From contig NZ_WUEY01000024.1 in assembly GCF_010668395.1 (NCBI RefSeq), positions 1 to 64,000 on the forward strand: a DNA stretch of 64,000 bases, given 5' to 3'. A model generated the notes under the pieces. That model had not been told where the DNA came from and made no database searches. It worked only from the letters and a program-made list of their open reading frames with translations. Positions 42,677 through 51,682 of the stretch are shown one piece after another. How positions within the stretch are numbered: position 1 is the first letter of the stretch; every line of letters starts with the position of its first letter. The translations under genes and the position numbers were made by a program. The DNA comes from Martinezella lusitana. GTDB taxonomy: Bacteria; Pseudomonadota; Alphaproteobacteria; Rhizobiales; Rhizobiaceae.

Positions 42677-42692
42677 GAGAAGGAAAAGATCC

Positions 42693-43457
42693 ATGCTGGA
42701 ATGTGACACCTCCATCCTGATCTCCGGGGCTGCCTCCGGGATCGGGCGGGCGACCGCGCTTGCATTGGCCGAGAGCGGTGTTGCGCTGACGCTGTTCGAT
42801 CGCAATGCGGCCGCATTGTCCGAGGTCGCGGATGCCTGTCGGGATAAGGGCGCGGCTGTGCTTGACAGGGCGGCTGACGCCTCTTCGGATTGTGACGTGG
42901 CGTCCGCGGTAGACAGGGCGGTCGATACGCACGGCTTTCTCTCTGGGGTAGTCGCCGCGGCAGGCATTGCGTGTAAAGGCGATGTCACGACTCTTTCCGA
43001 TGAAGCGTGGCATGCAACGCTGGCCGTTAACCTGACAGGCCCGTTCCTGCTGGCGCGGCATGCGGTTCCGCACCTGTTACGCAGTCGCGTATCTGCTTTT
43101 GTCGCGATTAGCTCAGATTCCGGCGTGCGCGGATCGCGTGGCTATGCCGCCTATTGCGCCTCTAAGCATGGTGTCATTGGCCTGATCCGCTGCATGGCGC
43201 TCGATCATGGTCCGCAAGGATTGCGTAGCAATGTCGTCTGCCCATCCTTTGTCGATACGCCGATGGCCGAGGCTCTGTTGAAAGAGAGCGGCGGCTATGA
43301 TCGTACGTTCTATGAGCGGCGCGTGCCGCTTGGCCGTTTTGCGCGGCCGCAGGAGGTCGCCGATGCCGTTGTCCATCTGTTATCGCCACAGGCGAGCTAC
43401 GCCAACGGAATGATTTATGTGCTCGATGGCGGCACGACGGCGGGCACCTTTGGATGA
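42693..43457 (+). CDS. SDR-family NAD(P)-dependent dehydrogenase 2
   Basis: A 254-residue short-chain dehydrogenase: cofactor loop ISGAASGIGRAT at about 10-21, VAAAGI, catalytic serine in AISSDSGVRG, and Y-x-x-x-K as YCASKHG. GSRGYAAYCASKHGVIG is in place and GGTTAGTFG ends it. The acidic FDRN after strand 2 suggests NAD. The ATG at 42693 follows GAGAAGGAAAAG. It is 16 bases after LivF, so it is cotranscribed with the importer and likely acts on the imported substrate or an early intermediate. Confidence 0.9.
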   Translation: MLECDTSILISGAASGIGRATALALAESGVALTLFDRNAAALSEVADACRDKGAAVLDRAADASSDCDVASAVDRAVDTHGFLSGVVAAAGIACKGDVTTLSDEAWHATLAVNLTGPFLLARHAVPHLLRSRVSAFVAISSDSGVRGSRGYAAYCASKHGVIGLIRCMALDHGPQGLRSNVVCPSFVDTPMAEALLKESGGYDRTFYERRVPLGRFARPQEVADAVVHLLSPQASYANGMIYVLDGGTTAGTFG

Positions 43458-43512
43458 GAGGTGGGGACAATCGGCCCGAGGCCGCGAGTAAATTCTGGGT
43501 AGCATTGACTTC

Positions 43513-43538
43513 ATGAAGTATTTGCTCGATTCCATCAT
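43513..43538. promoter_or_regulatory. candidate regulon operator (site 5, one mismatch)
   Basis: ATGAA at 43513-43517 and ATCAT at 43534-43538 share the 16-base spacing of the four perfect sites, with one mismatch in the right arm. A TTGACT hexamer at 43505-43510 directly precedes it, and a second TCATGAA copy is at 43536-43542. It lies 28 bases before the XRE-cupin regulator gene, which would fit autoregulation. Confidence 0.5.
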
Positions 43539-43565
43539 GAAAGTGAACTTGTCAGGTTATGTACG

Positions 43566-44150
43566 ATGCCCAAATCCGTTGCCGAGGCCAAGACGCCGGA
43601 TCACGTCGGTAAGACGTTGCGTGAACTGCGGCGGTCACGCCGCATTACCATCCAGCAACTCGCCGATGGTTTGAACCGTTCGACGGGGTACGTCAGCCAA
43701 CTCGAACGGGGCCTCTCGCAGCCTACGCTGAAAGATCTCTACGCCGCCTGTACGATCTTCGGCGTTCCGATGAGTTGGTTCGTCGATCTGGAAGAAAAGC
43801 AACCGGAAGCCGAGCGAGAGAAAAATTTCATCGTCCGGGGCAACCAGCGTCGCTTCATGTCGCATCGAGGAGCAAGAACCGAGCTTCTGACGCCGCAACT
43901 CGATTCGAACGTCGAATTCATGATGTCCACGTTCGAGCCGGGGCTCGAGACGGAACGCAAAAACGTGCCGACCGCGGGCGCTGAATATGGTTATATCTTG
44001 AAAGGGCGCCTGGAGCTGTGGATCGACGAGGAGAAGTTTGAACTTTCCGAAGGTGATAGCTACTGCTTCAGTCGCTCCTCTACCTATCATTCCCGCAATC
44101 CATCGAAAACCCAACCGACGATCATCATCTGGGTTGGAGTATACCAGTAG
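43566..44150 (+). CDS. XRE-family regulator with C-terminal cupin domain
   Basis: A 194-residue regulator of the PuuR/HTH-cupin class. The N-terminal helix-turn-helix (about 15-70) reads RRSRRITIQQLADGLNRSTG, YVSQLERGLSQPT. The C-terminal small-molecule-binding cupin (about 105-194) has the conserved AGAEYGYILKGRLELWIDEE and GDSYCFSRSSTYHSRNPSK. Relatives such as PuuR sense amino acids or polyamines. The gene stands between two SDR genes and carries a site-5 operator upstream, making it a leading candidate for the regulator of the ATGAA-N16-TTCAT sites. Confidence 0.9.
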   Translation: MPKSVAEAKTPDHVGKTLRELRRSRRITIQQLADGLNRSTGYVSQLERGLSQPTLKDLYAACTIFGVPMSWFVDLEEKQPEAEREKNFIVRGNQRRFMSHRGARTELLTPQLDSNVEFMMSTFEPGLETERKNVPTAGAEYGYILKGRLELWIDEEKFELSEGDSYCFSRSSTYHSRNPSKTQPTIIIWVGVYQ

Positions 44151-44190
44151 CTTCGACCCGCTTTGAGACCGCCGCAAAGGCCATATTGCT

Positions 44191-44955
44191 ATGATATCTT
44201 CCACTCAAGCGTCTGCGTCCTTTGCCGGCAAGGTTGCGTTTGTTTCAGGGGCTGCTTCTGGAATTGGCGCTGAGACCGCCCGAAGACTCGCCAAGATGGG
44301 CGCCAGCCTCGTCCTTGCCGATCGCCACGCGGAGCGGCTTACCGCTTTTGCCACAACGCTTGGCACAAAGGACGTCCTCGCTCTTTCGGTCGACGTGGCC
44401 TCCATGGCGAGCGTGGAGCAGGCTGTGATGTGCGGAGTTAGCCATTTCGGCGGACTGGACCTGGCGGTCAATTCCGCTGGCGTCGACCTTCCACGCTGCG
44501 AGACGGCCCGGTATCCAGTCGAACACTGGGATAAGATCATGGCCGTAAACCTGACAGGTGTCTTTCATGCGGTTCGATCTCAAATTCCGGCAATGCTGGC
44601 ACGAGGCGGCGGCTCCATCGTGAATGTCGCGTCGATCATGGGTTTTCGCGCCTTCGCCGGTCAGCCAGCCTATACGGCTGCGAAACATGGTGTGATCGGC
44701 CTTACCAAAGCCGCCGCGCTTGACCACGCAACGCAGGGCATCCGTATCAATGCTGTCGCGCCCGGGTTCGTCGAAACGCCGTTACTTGCTCATTTGAGCG
44801 AAGGGAAGAAGAAAGCCGCCGCGCTGCTTCATCCCATGGAACGTCTTGGAAGGGAGGACGAGATCGCCAATGTGATCCTCTTCTTGCTGTCAGATGCCGC
44901 GTCCTTCGTCACAGGCGCATGCTTTGAGGCGGATGGCGGATATCTTGCAAAGTGA
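44191..44955 (+). CDS. SDR-family NAD(P)-dependent dehydrogenase 3
   Basis: A 254-residue short-chain dehydrogenase. Cofactor loop VSGAASGIGAET at about 15-26, NSAGVD, catalytic serine in VNVASIMGFR, Y-x-x-x-K as YTAAKHG and GGYLAK at the end. LADRHAER after the second strand suggests NAD preference. It follows the XRE-cupin gene by 40 bases and is probably in its operon. It and SDR 2 share YxxxKHGVIGL, so they may be paralogues. Confidence 0.9.
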   Translation: MISSTQASASFAGKVAFVSGAASGIGAETARRLAKMGASLVLADRHAERLTAFATTLGTKDVLALSVDVASMASVEQAVMCGVSHFGGLDLAVNSAGVDLPRCETARYPVEHWDKIMAVNLTGVFHAVRSQIPAMLARGGGSIVNVASIMGFRAFAGQPAYTAAKHGVIGLTKAAALDHATQGIRINAVAPGFVETPLLAHLSEGKKKAAALLHPMERLGREDEIANVILFLLSDAASFVTGACFEADGGYLAK

Positions 44956-45764
44956 ATGGCGATCGGATCAATATTCCCAGCATGCGTCTGAAATGAACGG
45001 CCGCGATACTATATTCGGTTTGAGGAGGCCTCCGCACCTAGCATCGCTTAAGATGGGGAAGCTCCGTTTTTGACGAACCTATATGTGTCCTTGACGCTAG
45101 ATTAACTCTTCAACTCCGAATCCCGCGTTCACTGACTTTGCTGGCCCGCCTGAGCACGCCTGACAATGGCGAGGGAGAGAGGGCCGGTCCCCACGGCGAT
45201 GTGCTTGCCGGCCAGGCGCTGTCGGCGAAGACTGATGATCCGTTCACAAGTGTCTTGCCCGTTTCTCGCGGGCTGCTTGCGGGACGCGATCAACATCGCC
45301 GTACGACTGGATAGTCTGAACCGCTTGGTCCGGCGGCACGGATCTTCAACGAAATGCCACAGAGCGTGGCCGCCTGCGCCTTTGACAGCCTCCGGGCGAG
45401 AGCGGCGGCTACAAGTCTTTCCTCTCGACGCAATGGTGTCAGGCGGCCATTTGATTTGAACCCCTCTAAAGGGCATAATTTATCGGGGGCATATCAACTT
45501 ACGAAGCAGCGAAATTATATTCGGACAGCAAATCCAGAAGGAATGGACAGATGGTCTCCAATTTCATTATAGCGCCAGTGTACAAGCAATCATCTGTGAA
45601 GGGTTGCCCTTTTGTCTTTGGCGCCAACCTGTATCACCTACGGGAAGCCCTACCCGGTGGCTAGTCTCGGGACCTAGATTGACTTTGGCCTCAAGCACCG
45701 CTCGGCTGGCAGCATATCAGCCTGACCGGAGATTACATCTGGACCCCGACGGACAGCCCCGATC
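44956..45764. other. gene-free interval at end of the catabolic island
   Basis: About 800 bases with only short frames (for example 45129-45476 minus, 45166-45459 plus) that lack motifs or ribosome sites. The sequence is not obviously AT-rich. I could not identify an insertion sequence, integrase or repeat. The preceding operon ends at 44955, so termination would be expected in the first 100 bases, but no clear hairpin with a T tract is seen. Confidence 0.4.
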
Positions 45765-46370
45765 TCAGGCCGCTCCGGCGAGAAACATCCAGATACCAGT
45801 CTCTTCCTTGGTCAACAGGAGCACCGGCATGGCCTTACCATGAATGGGTTTGACGAGGTCGTTAGGCCTTGCGCACGGAGGTCCACTGCGGAACATGAAT
45901 GCCGGCAAAGAACATCAGCGGCTTGGCTTCATCGCGCGCGAACCAGCGTTCGGCACATTGCCGCCGTCCTCCTGACTTGCCGGATCGGGTTCGGCAAAGC
46001 TGGTGACGCGAACGAGACAGCGGTTCTCGACGCCGAACCAGCGCCTCCAATGCAGAAGCTTCAGATTGCGGACATTGGTGACGTCACGATCGACCTGCTC
46101 GCGTACCAGCTGCTCGAAATCCACCTCCTTGCCCTTGGGTCGCAACTTCTCGGCCTTGGCTTGTGCTGCCTTTTCAAGGACGAACCTTGGGGAGGGACGT
46201 CTCCAACGGACATGGATGAGCGGCCTGCCTCCGTCTGCTGTGTTTCGGACGATCGGCCCCATCTGGTCCGGGTTCATCTGATAGGCAGGCATCAGGTTGA
46301 ACAGACACTCGGCGTCCTGAGCCCACTTGTTCACCCAGTCCTTGTCTTCCATTCGATAAAGATTGCACAT
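45765..46370 (-). pseudogene. SRAP-family (YedK/HMCES-like) pseudogene
   Basis: Reading from 46370 on the minus strand gives MCNLYRMEDKDWVNKWAQDA, the start of SOS-response-associated proteins whose second residue, cysteine, crosslinks to abasic DNA. The frame continues through FGVENRCLVRVTSFAEPDPA, then shifts: the following piece WFARDEAKPLMFFAGIHVPQ is in another frame, and a later piece, PNDLVKPIHGKAMPVLLLT, follows after a missing segment. A frameshift near 45950 and an internal deletion therefore break the gene. The middle and C-terminal regions are recognisable but not expressed as one protein. Confidence 0.78.
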
Positions 46371-46499
46371 CAGCGCTCCATCCCCCCGCTGTAAGGACGA
46401 TGAAATAACTCGGTGCATTGTCAAACGTCGGTTTGGCATTCTCTCATTTCAGTTGCGTCATGCCGTCGTTAGATGTGGTGCTATCGGATGGGAGAGCCA

Positions 46500-48014
46500 A
46501 TGGATCGAGATGTAAAAGACTATTTCGAACGATTTTCGGTTCCCGCGGAGGTCGTATCGTTCGTCAACCGTCCTGTCGGCCATTTCATCGACGGGCGTGA
46601 AATCTTGTCGGCTCAGGATGCCATCGATCTCGTGGAGCCATTCACACAAAGGATGTTGACCGTACTTGCCACCGGGGATTTGCAGATTGTCGACCAGGCG
46701 GTGCGCTCCTCACGGAAGGCGTTCGACGGGGCTTGGGGTCGGCTGTTGCCTCTCGAGCGCCAGAAGCTCATCCTGCGGCTGGCGGAGGCGATGGAGGCCG
46801 ATGCTGACTTTCTCGCGCATCTCGAAGCGATCGATGTCGGCAAAGCCATATCCGATGCGCGCTACATCGATGTTCCAGGAGCGATCGCGAACTTTGAGTA
46901 TTTTGCCGGATGGACGAGCAAGCTCGATGGCAGAACAACCAGCGCCGTTGCGTTGCCCGGAGAGACGCTGACTTATACCGTGAAAGAGTCGCTTGGGGTG
47001 GTAGCGGCGATCATACCCTGGAATTTCCCGCTCCAGATATTGTCGTGGAAACTTGGAGCGGCGCTCGCCTGCGGCTGCACGGTTGTCTGTAAGCCTTCGG
47101 AACTCACGCCATTGTCAGCGATGCGACTGGCCCAGCTTGCTACGGAGGTCGGCTTTCCGGACGGCGTCATCAATATTGTCAATGGTTTCGGTCATGTTGT
47201 CGGGCAGGCGCTGGCACAGCATCCGGGGGTGGACAAGCTCTCCTTTACCGGCTCGAGCGCCGTCGGTGCCGCGATCGGCAAGACGGCGCTCGATAGCATG
47301 AAGCGCCTGACGCTCGAACTGGGCGGCAAGTCGCCTGTCATCGTCACCGCCAAAGCGGATACCGATAAAGCCGCCAATGCCATATTGTCTGGAATATTCA
47401 TGAACTCGGGCCAGGTCTGCGATGCGGGTTCGCGCATCTATGCCCACGCCGATATCCATGAGGAGCTGGTCGCCAAGCTGAAAGCCGGCGCCGAAAACTT
47501 GCCCATCGGCCCCGGTCTCGATCCGCAGTCGAAGATCACGCCGCTGGTTTCGGCAAACCATCGTGCTCGCGTACTGGAGCACATAGGCAGCGCGCACGCG
47601 CAGGGCGCGACGCTGGTTACCGGCGAGGGAAAAGACATTCCGTATCGCCAGGACAATATCCTGCGTCCGACGATTTTTGACCGCTGCGCAGAGGATATGC
47701 GTATTTTCCGCGAGGAAATCTTCGGTCCAGTTCTCGGTGTCGCGTGGTTCGAAACGCTGGATGACGCAGTGGAGCGGGCCAATTCCAGCATTTACGGACT
47801 GGCGGCCGCCATCTACTCGCAGGATGTGGATGAGACGATCGCGCTTTCGCGGCGTATCAAGGCAGGAAACGTCTACATCAACGCGCACGGAATACTGGAT
47901 CCAGCCATGCCGTTTGGCGGCATCAAATCGTCCGGATTCGGCAAGGACATGGGACCTGAGCAGCTGGACGGCTTTCTGACCACCAAGAGTATTTACGTCC
48001 AGCTTGCTAGCTGA
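46500..48014 (+). CDS. NAD(P)-dependent aldehyde dehydrogenase
   Basis: A 504-residue ALDH. IIPWNFPLQIL (cofactor loop), LELGGKSPVIV (general base), FMNSGQVCDAGSRIYAH (catalytic cysteine) and EEIFGPVLGVAWF occur in order. It resembles betaine/aromatic aldehyde dehydrogenases (PFAM family ALDH) rather than the succinate-semialdehyde type at 34940. ATG 46500 is preceded by GGGAGAGCCA; ATG 46488 is an alternative. It is followed after 22 bases by an aminotransferase, suggesting oxidation of an aldehyde formed from an amino compound. Confidence 0.9.
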   Translation: MDRDVKDYFERFSVPAEVVSFVNRPVGHFIDGREILSAQDAIDLVEPFTQRMLTVLATGDLQIVDQAVRSSRKAFDGAWGRLLPLERQKLILRLAEAMEADADFLAHLEAIDVGKAISDARYIDVPGAIANFEYFAGWTSKLDGRTTSAVALPGETLTYTVKESLGVVAAIIPWNFPLQILSWKLGAALACGCTVVCKPSELTPLSAMRLAQLATEVGFPDGVINIVNGFGHVVGQALAQHPGVDKLSFTGSSAVGAAIGKTALDSMKRLTLELGGKSPVIVTAKADTDKAANAILSGIFMNSGQVCDAGSRIYAHADIHEELVAKLKAGAENLPIGPGLDPQSKITPLVSANHRARVLEHIGSAHAQGATLVTGEGKDIPYRQDNILRPTIFDRCAEDMRIFREEIFGPVLGVAWFETLDDAVERANSSIYGLAAAIYSQDVDETIALSRRIKAGNVYINAHGILDPAMPFGGIKSSGFGKDMGPEQLDGFLTTKSIYVQLAS

Positions 48015-48036
48015 TGTGTCATAGGAGGAATTGAAA

Positions 48037-49251
48037 ATGCAGCCACTGCGCCAACCGCAGGTGGAGGAGAACCTGCGCCGTTTTTCGGAACACACGCGTG
48101 CGATCGCCAGCGATGGGTCTGCCGGTTGGGCAATCGCCGATGCCGCGGCGGATGCCTTGGATCGCGGTGAAGATGTCGTCAGTCTCTGCCTCGGCGATAC
48201 GTCCTTCGATACGCCGACGCGTATCTCCGAGGCAGCCATCCGCAGCATTCGCGAGGGGCGCACCCACTATGCGCCCGTGCCGGGCACGCCGGCGCTGCGC
48301 CATAGCATTGCAGCAGCCCAAAGACGCTTCGATGGCTACGGCTGGTCGCCAGAGCAAGCGATAGTCTTTGGTGGAGCGCAAAATGCCCTGTTTGCAGCTT
48401 TGATGACGGTTGCCGGGGCCGGTGATGAAGTGATCTGCCTGGCGCCATGGTATGCAACCTATGAAGCATCGATCCGAGTTGGCGGAGCAATCGCGCGGCC
48501 GGTCATGCTGGCGCTGGACAATGGGCGCCAAAAGATTTCGGAGGAAATTCTCGGTGCCGCCATCAACGGGCGCACCCGAGCGATACTGCTCAACTCCCCC
48601 AACAATCCGGGCGGTTACGTATTCAGCCGACAGGATCTGGAGGTCGTCGCAGCATTCGCCGACCGCCACAATCTCTGGGTCATCAGCGACGAGGTCTATC
48701 GCAGCACGGTCTTCGATGGTGAGTTCCTGTCCGTCTCTTCGTTGCCCGGAATGATGGAGCGGACCATCATTGTCAACAGCTTGTCCAAGTCACATGCCAT
48801 GACCGGTTGGAGATTGGGGTGGACTCTCAGCCCGAAATCCGCGGCGGTGCATCTAGAAAATCTTGCCCAGTGCATGCTGTTCGGCTCTCCGACCTTCATC
48901 CAGGACGCCGCAGCCCTGGCGCTGGAAACCGCGGGGGATGCGGAAATGCACTTTTTCGCCGACGAACTCAAGCGGCGGCGCGACCTGATGCTCACCGCTC
49001 TATCAGGCATTCCTCAGCTGGTGTTCACGCGGCCTGAAGGGGGCATGTTCTGTTTCATCGATGTCAGTGCGACCGGACTTTCAGGTGCCGCATTTGCCGA
49101 GCAGCTTTATGCGCAGGAGAAGCTTGCCATCGTCGCTGGCGTTGCGTTTGGCGCGGAGATGAAGAATTTCGTCCGCATCTCCTTTTCGGGATCGGATGAG
49201 ACAATCCGCAAGGGCATGGAGCGGCTATCACGCTTCTGCTCTGGTATTTGA
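48037..49251 (+). CDS. class I/II pyridoxal-phosphate aminotransferase
   Basis: A 404-residue fold type I aminotransferase (AspC-like group). NSPNNPGGYVF is the cofactor-binding segment near 190, and NSLSKSHAMTGWRLGW contains the PLP lysine. ISDEVYRSTVFDG is also conserved. The ATG at 48037 follows AGGAGGAATTGAAA, an excellent ribosome site. Together with the upstream aldehyde dehydrogenase it forms a two-gene unit, probably transaminating an amino acid or amine-derived substrate. The specific substrate is not evident. Confidence 0.92.
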   Translation: MQPLRQPQVEENLRRFSEHTRAIASDGSAGWAIADAAADALDRGEDVVSLCLGDTSFDTPTRISEAAIRSIREGRTHYAPVPGTPALRHSIAAAQRRFDGYGWSPEQAIVFGGAQNALFAALMTVAGAGDEVICLAPWYATYEASIRVGGAIARPVMLALDNGRQKISEEILGAAINGRTRAILLNSPNNPGGYVFSRQDLEVVAAFADRHNLWVISDEVYRSTVFDGEFLSVSSLPGMMERTIIVNSLSKSHAMTGWRLGWTLSPKSAAVHLENLAQCMLFGSPTFIQDAAALALETAGDAEMHFFADELKRRRDLMLTALSGIPQLVFTRPEGGMFCFIDVSATGLSGAAFAEQLYAQEKLAIVAGVAFGAEMKNFVRISFSGSDETIRKGMERLSRFCSGI

Positions 49252-49263
49252 CAAGGTGCAATC

Positions 49264-49464
49264 ATGATCTCAAAGAGAACCATTGCCATCTGCATGATCG
49301 GGATATTTTGCGCCCTCAGCATTTGCGCTTATGGTCTGCCACGTCCTGCAAGCTCTCGTCCGAGTCTTATCTACGCGAAGTATGGGTGCTTGAAGAGGGA
49401 CCACGGAACAACGTCCCGACCGGATGAGGCGGAGAACATCTTTCTGAAGATGCAGTCGTGCTGA
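49264..49464 (+). CDS. possible small secreted/membrane protein
   Basis: A 66-residue frame beginning 12 bases after the aminotransferase stop with an ATG after AAGGTGCAATC. The N-terminus ISKRTIAICMIGIFCALSIC looks like a signal peptide or single membrane helix. The rest is basic and contains two cysteines. I do not recognise it, and a truncated gene or chance frame is possible. Confidence 0.25.
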   Translation: MISKRTIAICMIGIFCALSICAYGLPRPASSRPSLIYAKYGCLKRDHGTTSRPDEAENIFLKMQSC

Positions 49465-49536
49465 AGCCAGTCTGGAAGCGAAATCCTCATCCTTCTGCGC
49501 TAAGTTATGGCCGGATAGCTGCAGGAAAGAGGCTTC

Positions 49537-50463
49537 ATGCGCTTTGACATACCGCCGCTCGATAGGGTCGACATCCGGCTTCTTAAAGTTTTCAAGGCCG
49601 TGACGGAGTGCGGGGGATTTGCTGCGGCAGAAGAGACCCTCAATCTGAGCCGCTCGACAATCTCGATTCATATCTCGGACCTCGAAACACGGTTCGGTAT
49701 CAAACTTTGTACGCGAGGGCCGGCAGGCTTCTCACTCACCCAGGAGGGCGTTGTCGTTTACGAAGCGACGCTGCGGCTGTTTACCGAGCTCAACAGCTTT
49801 CGCACGACGGTTGCCGGCGCCAAGGGCACATTGATGGGTGAGCTGTCAGTCTGGCAGATGGACAATATCGCCACTGACCCGCTCAATCCGGTGATACTGG
49901 CGTTCCAGCGGTTTCGATCGCGGCCGAACTCCGTGGAGATCGCCGTCAACGTCGTGCCATCTAACGACGTCGAGCGGGCGGTATACGATGGGCGATGTAA
50001 CCTCGGTATCACCGGCAGTCGATCGGATCTTACGGACCTCCTTTACGAGCAACTTCATACCGAGAGCATCTCCATGTTTTGCGGCCGGGCTCATCCGCTT
50101 TTCGAGGCGGCGCGGTTCGACCTGACCGATGAGCAGCTCGCCGATGTCGACTTCATCCGCCGCGGTTTCGTCACGCAAAAGCAGGAAATGGTCGAAACCG
50201 ACTGGAATTCCAGCGTTTCGTCGATGCACACCGAGGCGACCCTGCAGCTGATTCTGACCGGCCTGCATATCGGCTATTTGCCGGATCATTACGCTGCCGC
50301 TTGGGAGGAACGCGGACTGCTGCGCAAGATCAACCCGGAGCGTTTCCACGTGGATTGGCCGGTTTTTCTGGTCACCCGGAAAGGCGATCGGCAATCGGTG
50401 CTTCTCAACACCCTGAGGAAGGATGTGCTGGATGCATCGGCAGCGTTGAAGCAATCAGTATAG
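49537..50463 (+). CDS. LysR-family transcriptional regulator
   Basis: A 308-residue LysR protein: HTH near residues 20-65 (ECGGFAAAEETLNLSRSTIS, IHISDLETRFG) and an effector-binding domain with LILTGLHIGYLPDHYAA near 235. It reads away from the aldehyde dehydrogenase-aminotransferase unit and meets the deacetylase gene tail to tail, with a 9-base overlap (50455-50463). Because neither neighbour is divergent from it, its targets are unclear; either adjoining unit is possible. Confidence 0.9.
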   Translation: MRFDIPPLDRVDIRLLKVFKAVTECGGFAAAEETLNLSRSTISIHISDLETRFGIKLCTRGPAGFSLTQEGVVVYEATLRLFTELNSFRTTVAGAKGTLMGELSVWQMDNIATDPLNPVILAFQRFRSRPNSVEIAVNVVPSNDVERAVYDGRCNLGITGSRSDLTDLLYEQLHTESISMFCGRAHPLFEAARFDLTDEQLADVDFIRRGFVTQKQEMVETDWNSSVSSMHTEATLQLILTGLHIGYLPDHYAAAWEERGLLRKINPERFHVDWPVFLVTRKGDRQSVLLNTLRKDVLDASAALKQSV

Positions 50464-51621
50464 GGTCTCCGCAAGCTTGCGGAAAAAATTCTCGCCTTCA
50501 CGAAACTGGCTCATGGTGATGTATTCGTCACGCTGGTGGGCCTGCTCGATGCTGCCGGGCCCGAAGACTACGGTCGGAAGGCCGATTGACTGGAAAATCC
50601 CGGCCTCCGTCACGTAGGAGACCGCTTCGACGTGATCAGAGCCGGCGAGCGTGCCGATCAGGCATTCGGCCGTACTGGACGGCTGTCTTACCAGCGGCGG
50701 TATCGAATCGAGCATAGTGAGTGTGACGCTCGCCTCTGGCGCGGTTCGCTTCAGTTCGGGAATGATCTCCGTTTCCGCAAAACGCAGCACCCTTTGGGCG
50801 ACGTACGCATCCTGGCCCGCTTCCAGCGGGCGCATCTCGAGGTGAAATGTGCATTCAGAAGCAATGACATTGCCTGCAGTCCCGCCTTCTATCCGGCCTA
50901 CGCAGACCGTGGGGTAGGACACATCGAATAGCTCTCCCAAAGTCGACGGCTTGGCCTGCAGCTCGCGGCCAATTGCGTCAATTTCGGCGATGATGTGGGC
51001 GGCAGCGTGGATGGCATTGGCGCCGAGATGCGGACGGCTGGAGTGGGCAGCCTTTCCGCGGACGCGAACGGACCAGTCGACAGCACCCTTGTGGGCGCCT
51101 ACAAGCCGCATCTCAGTTGGCTCGCCGACGATTACGGCCGCGGGGGTCGGCACGGAGCGGCGAATATGCTCAACGACCGGTCGGACGCCTTGGCAAGTTG
51201 TTTCTTCGTCGTAGGAAAAGGCAAGGTAGAGCGGCTTCGATAGCCTCTTGAGGTTGACCGCTCCCGCGGTGGCGAGCGCAATCGCCAGGAAGCCTTTCAT
51301 GTCCACTGCGCCGCGGCCATAGAGGCGCTGATCGGCCTGGCGAAGCCGGAAAGGATCGGAAGTCCAGACCTGATCGTCGACCGGAACGACATCCATATGA
51401 CCCGACAAGACGACACCGCCCTCGACGCTCGGTCCGAAAGCGAGCAGCAGCGCTTCCTTGACGCCGTCCTGAGAAGGGAAACGTTCGACCCGGCCGCCGC
51501 ACTCAATCGCAAACATGGCGACATATTCGGCGATATCGAGATTGGAATCGCGCGAGACGGATGGAAAGCTGACCAGCCGTTCGAGGATCGAGAGGGTGTT
51601 TCGGTCTTGCATCATATCCAT
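50455..51621 (-). CDS. M20-family acetylornithine deacetylase-like hydrolase
   Basis: A 388-residue di-zinc amidohydrolase of the ArgE/DapE group. Metal and catalytic positions: GHMDVV (His, Asp at about 79-81), GRGAVDMKGFLA (second Asp about 111), DEETTCQG (Glu pair about 143) and a late H near the end (QAHQRDEY). ArgE removes an N-acetyl group from ornithine, but many family members deacylate other N-acyl amino acids. The gene precedes (in the transcribed direction, follows) the amino-acid importer at 51683-54820, indicating uptake and deacylation of an N-acyl basic amino acid (inference). Confidence 0.88.
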   Translation of the reverse strand: MDMMQDRNTLSILERLVSFPSVSRDSNLDIAEYVAMFAIECGGRVERFPSQDGVKEALLLAFGPSVEGGVVLSGHMDVVPVDDQVWTSDPFRLRQADQRLYGRGAVDMKGFLAIALATAGAVNLKRLSKPLYLAFSYDEETTCQGVRPVVEHIRRSVPTPAAVIVGEPTEMRLVGAHKGAVDWSVRVRGKAAHSSRPHLGANAIHAAAHIIAEIDAIGRELQAKPSTLGELFDVSYPTVCVGRIEGGTAGNVIASECTFHLEMRPLEAGQDAYVAQRVLRFAETEIIPELKRTAPEASVTLTMLDSIPPLVRQPSSTAECLIGTLAGSDHVEAVSYVTEAGIFQSIGLPTVVFGPGSIEQAHQRDEYITMSQFREGENFFRKLAETLY

Positions 51622-51682
51622 CACGCTATGACAGGCGCGTCAGCCAGACCGTCCTTGGACAAACTGACGCCCGTCTCAGTTG

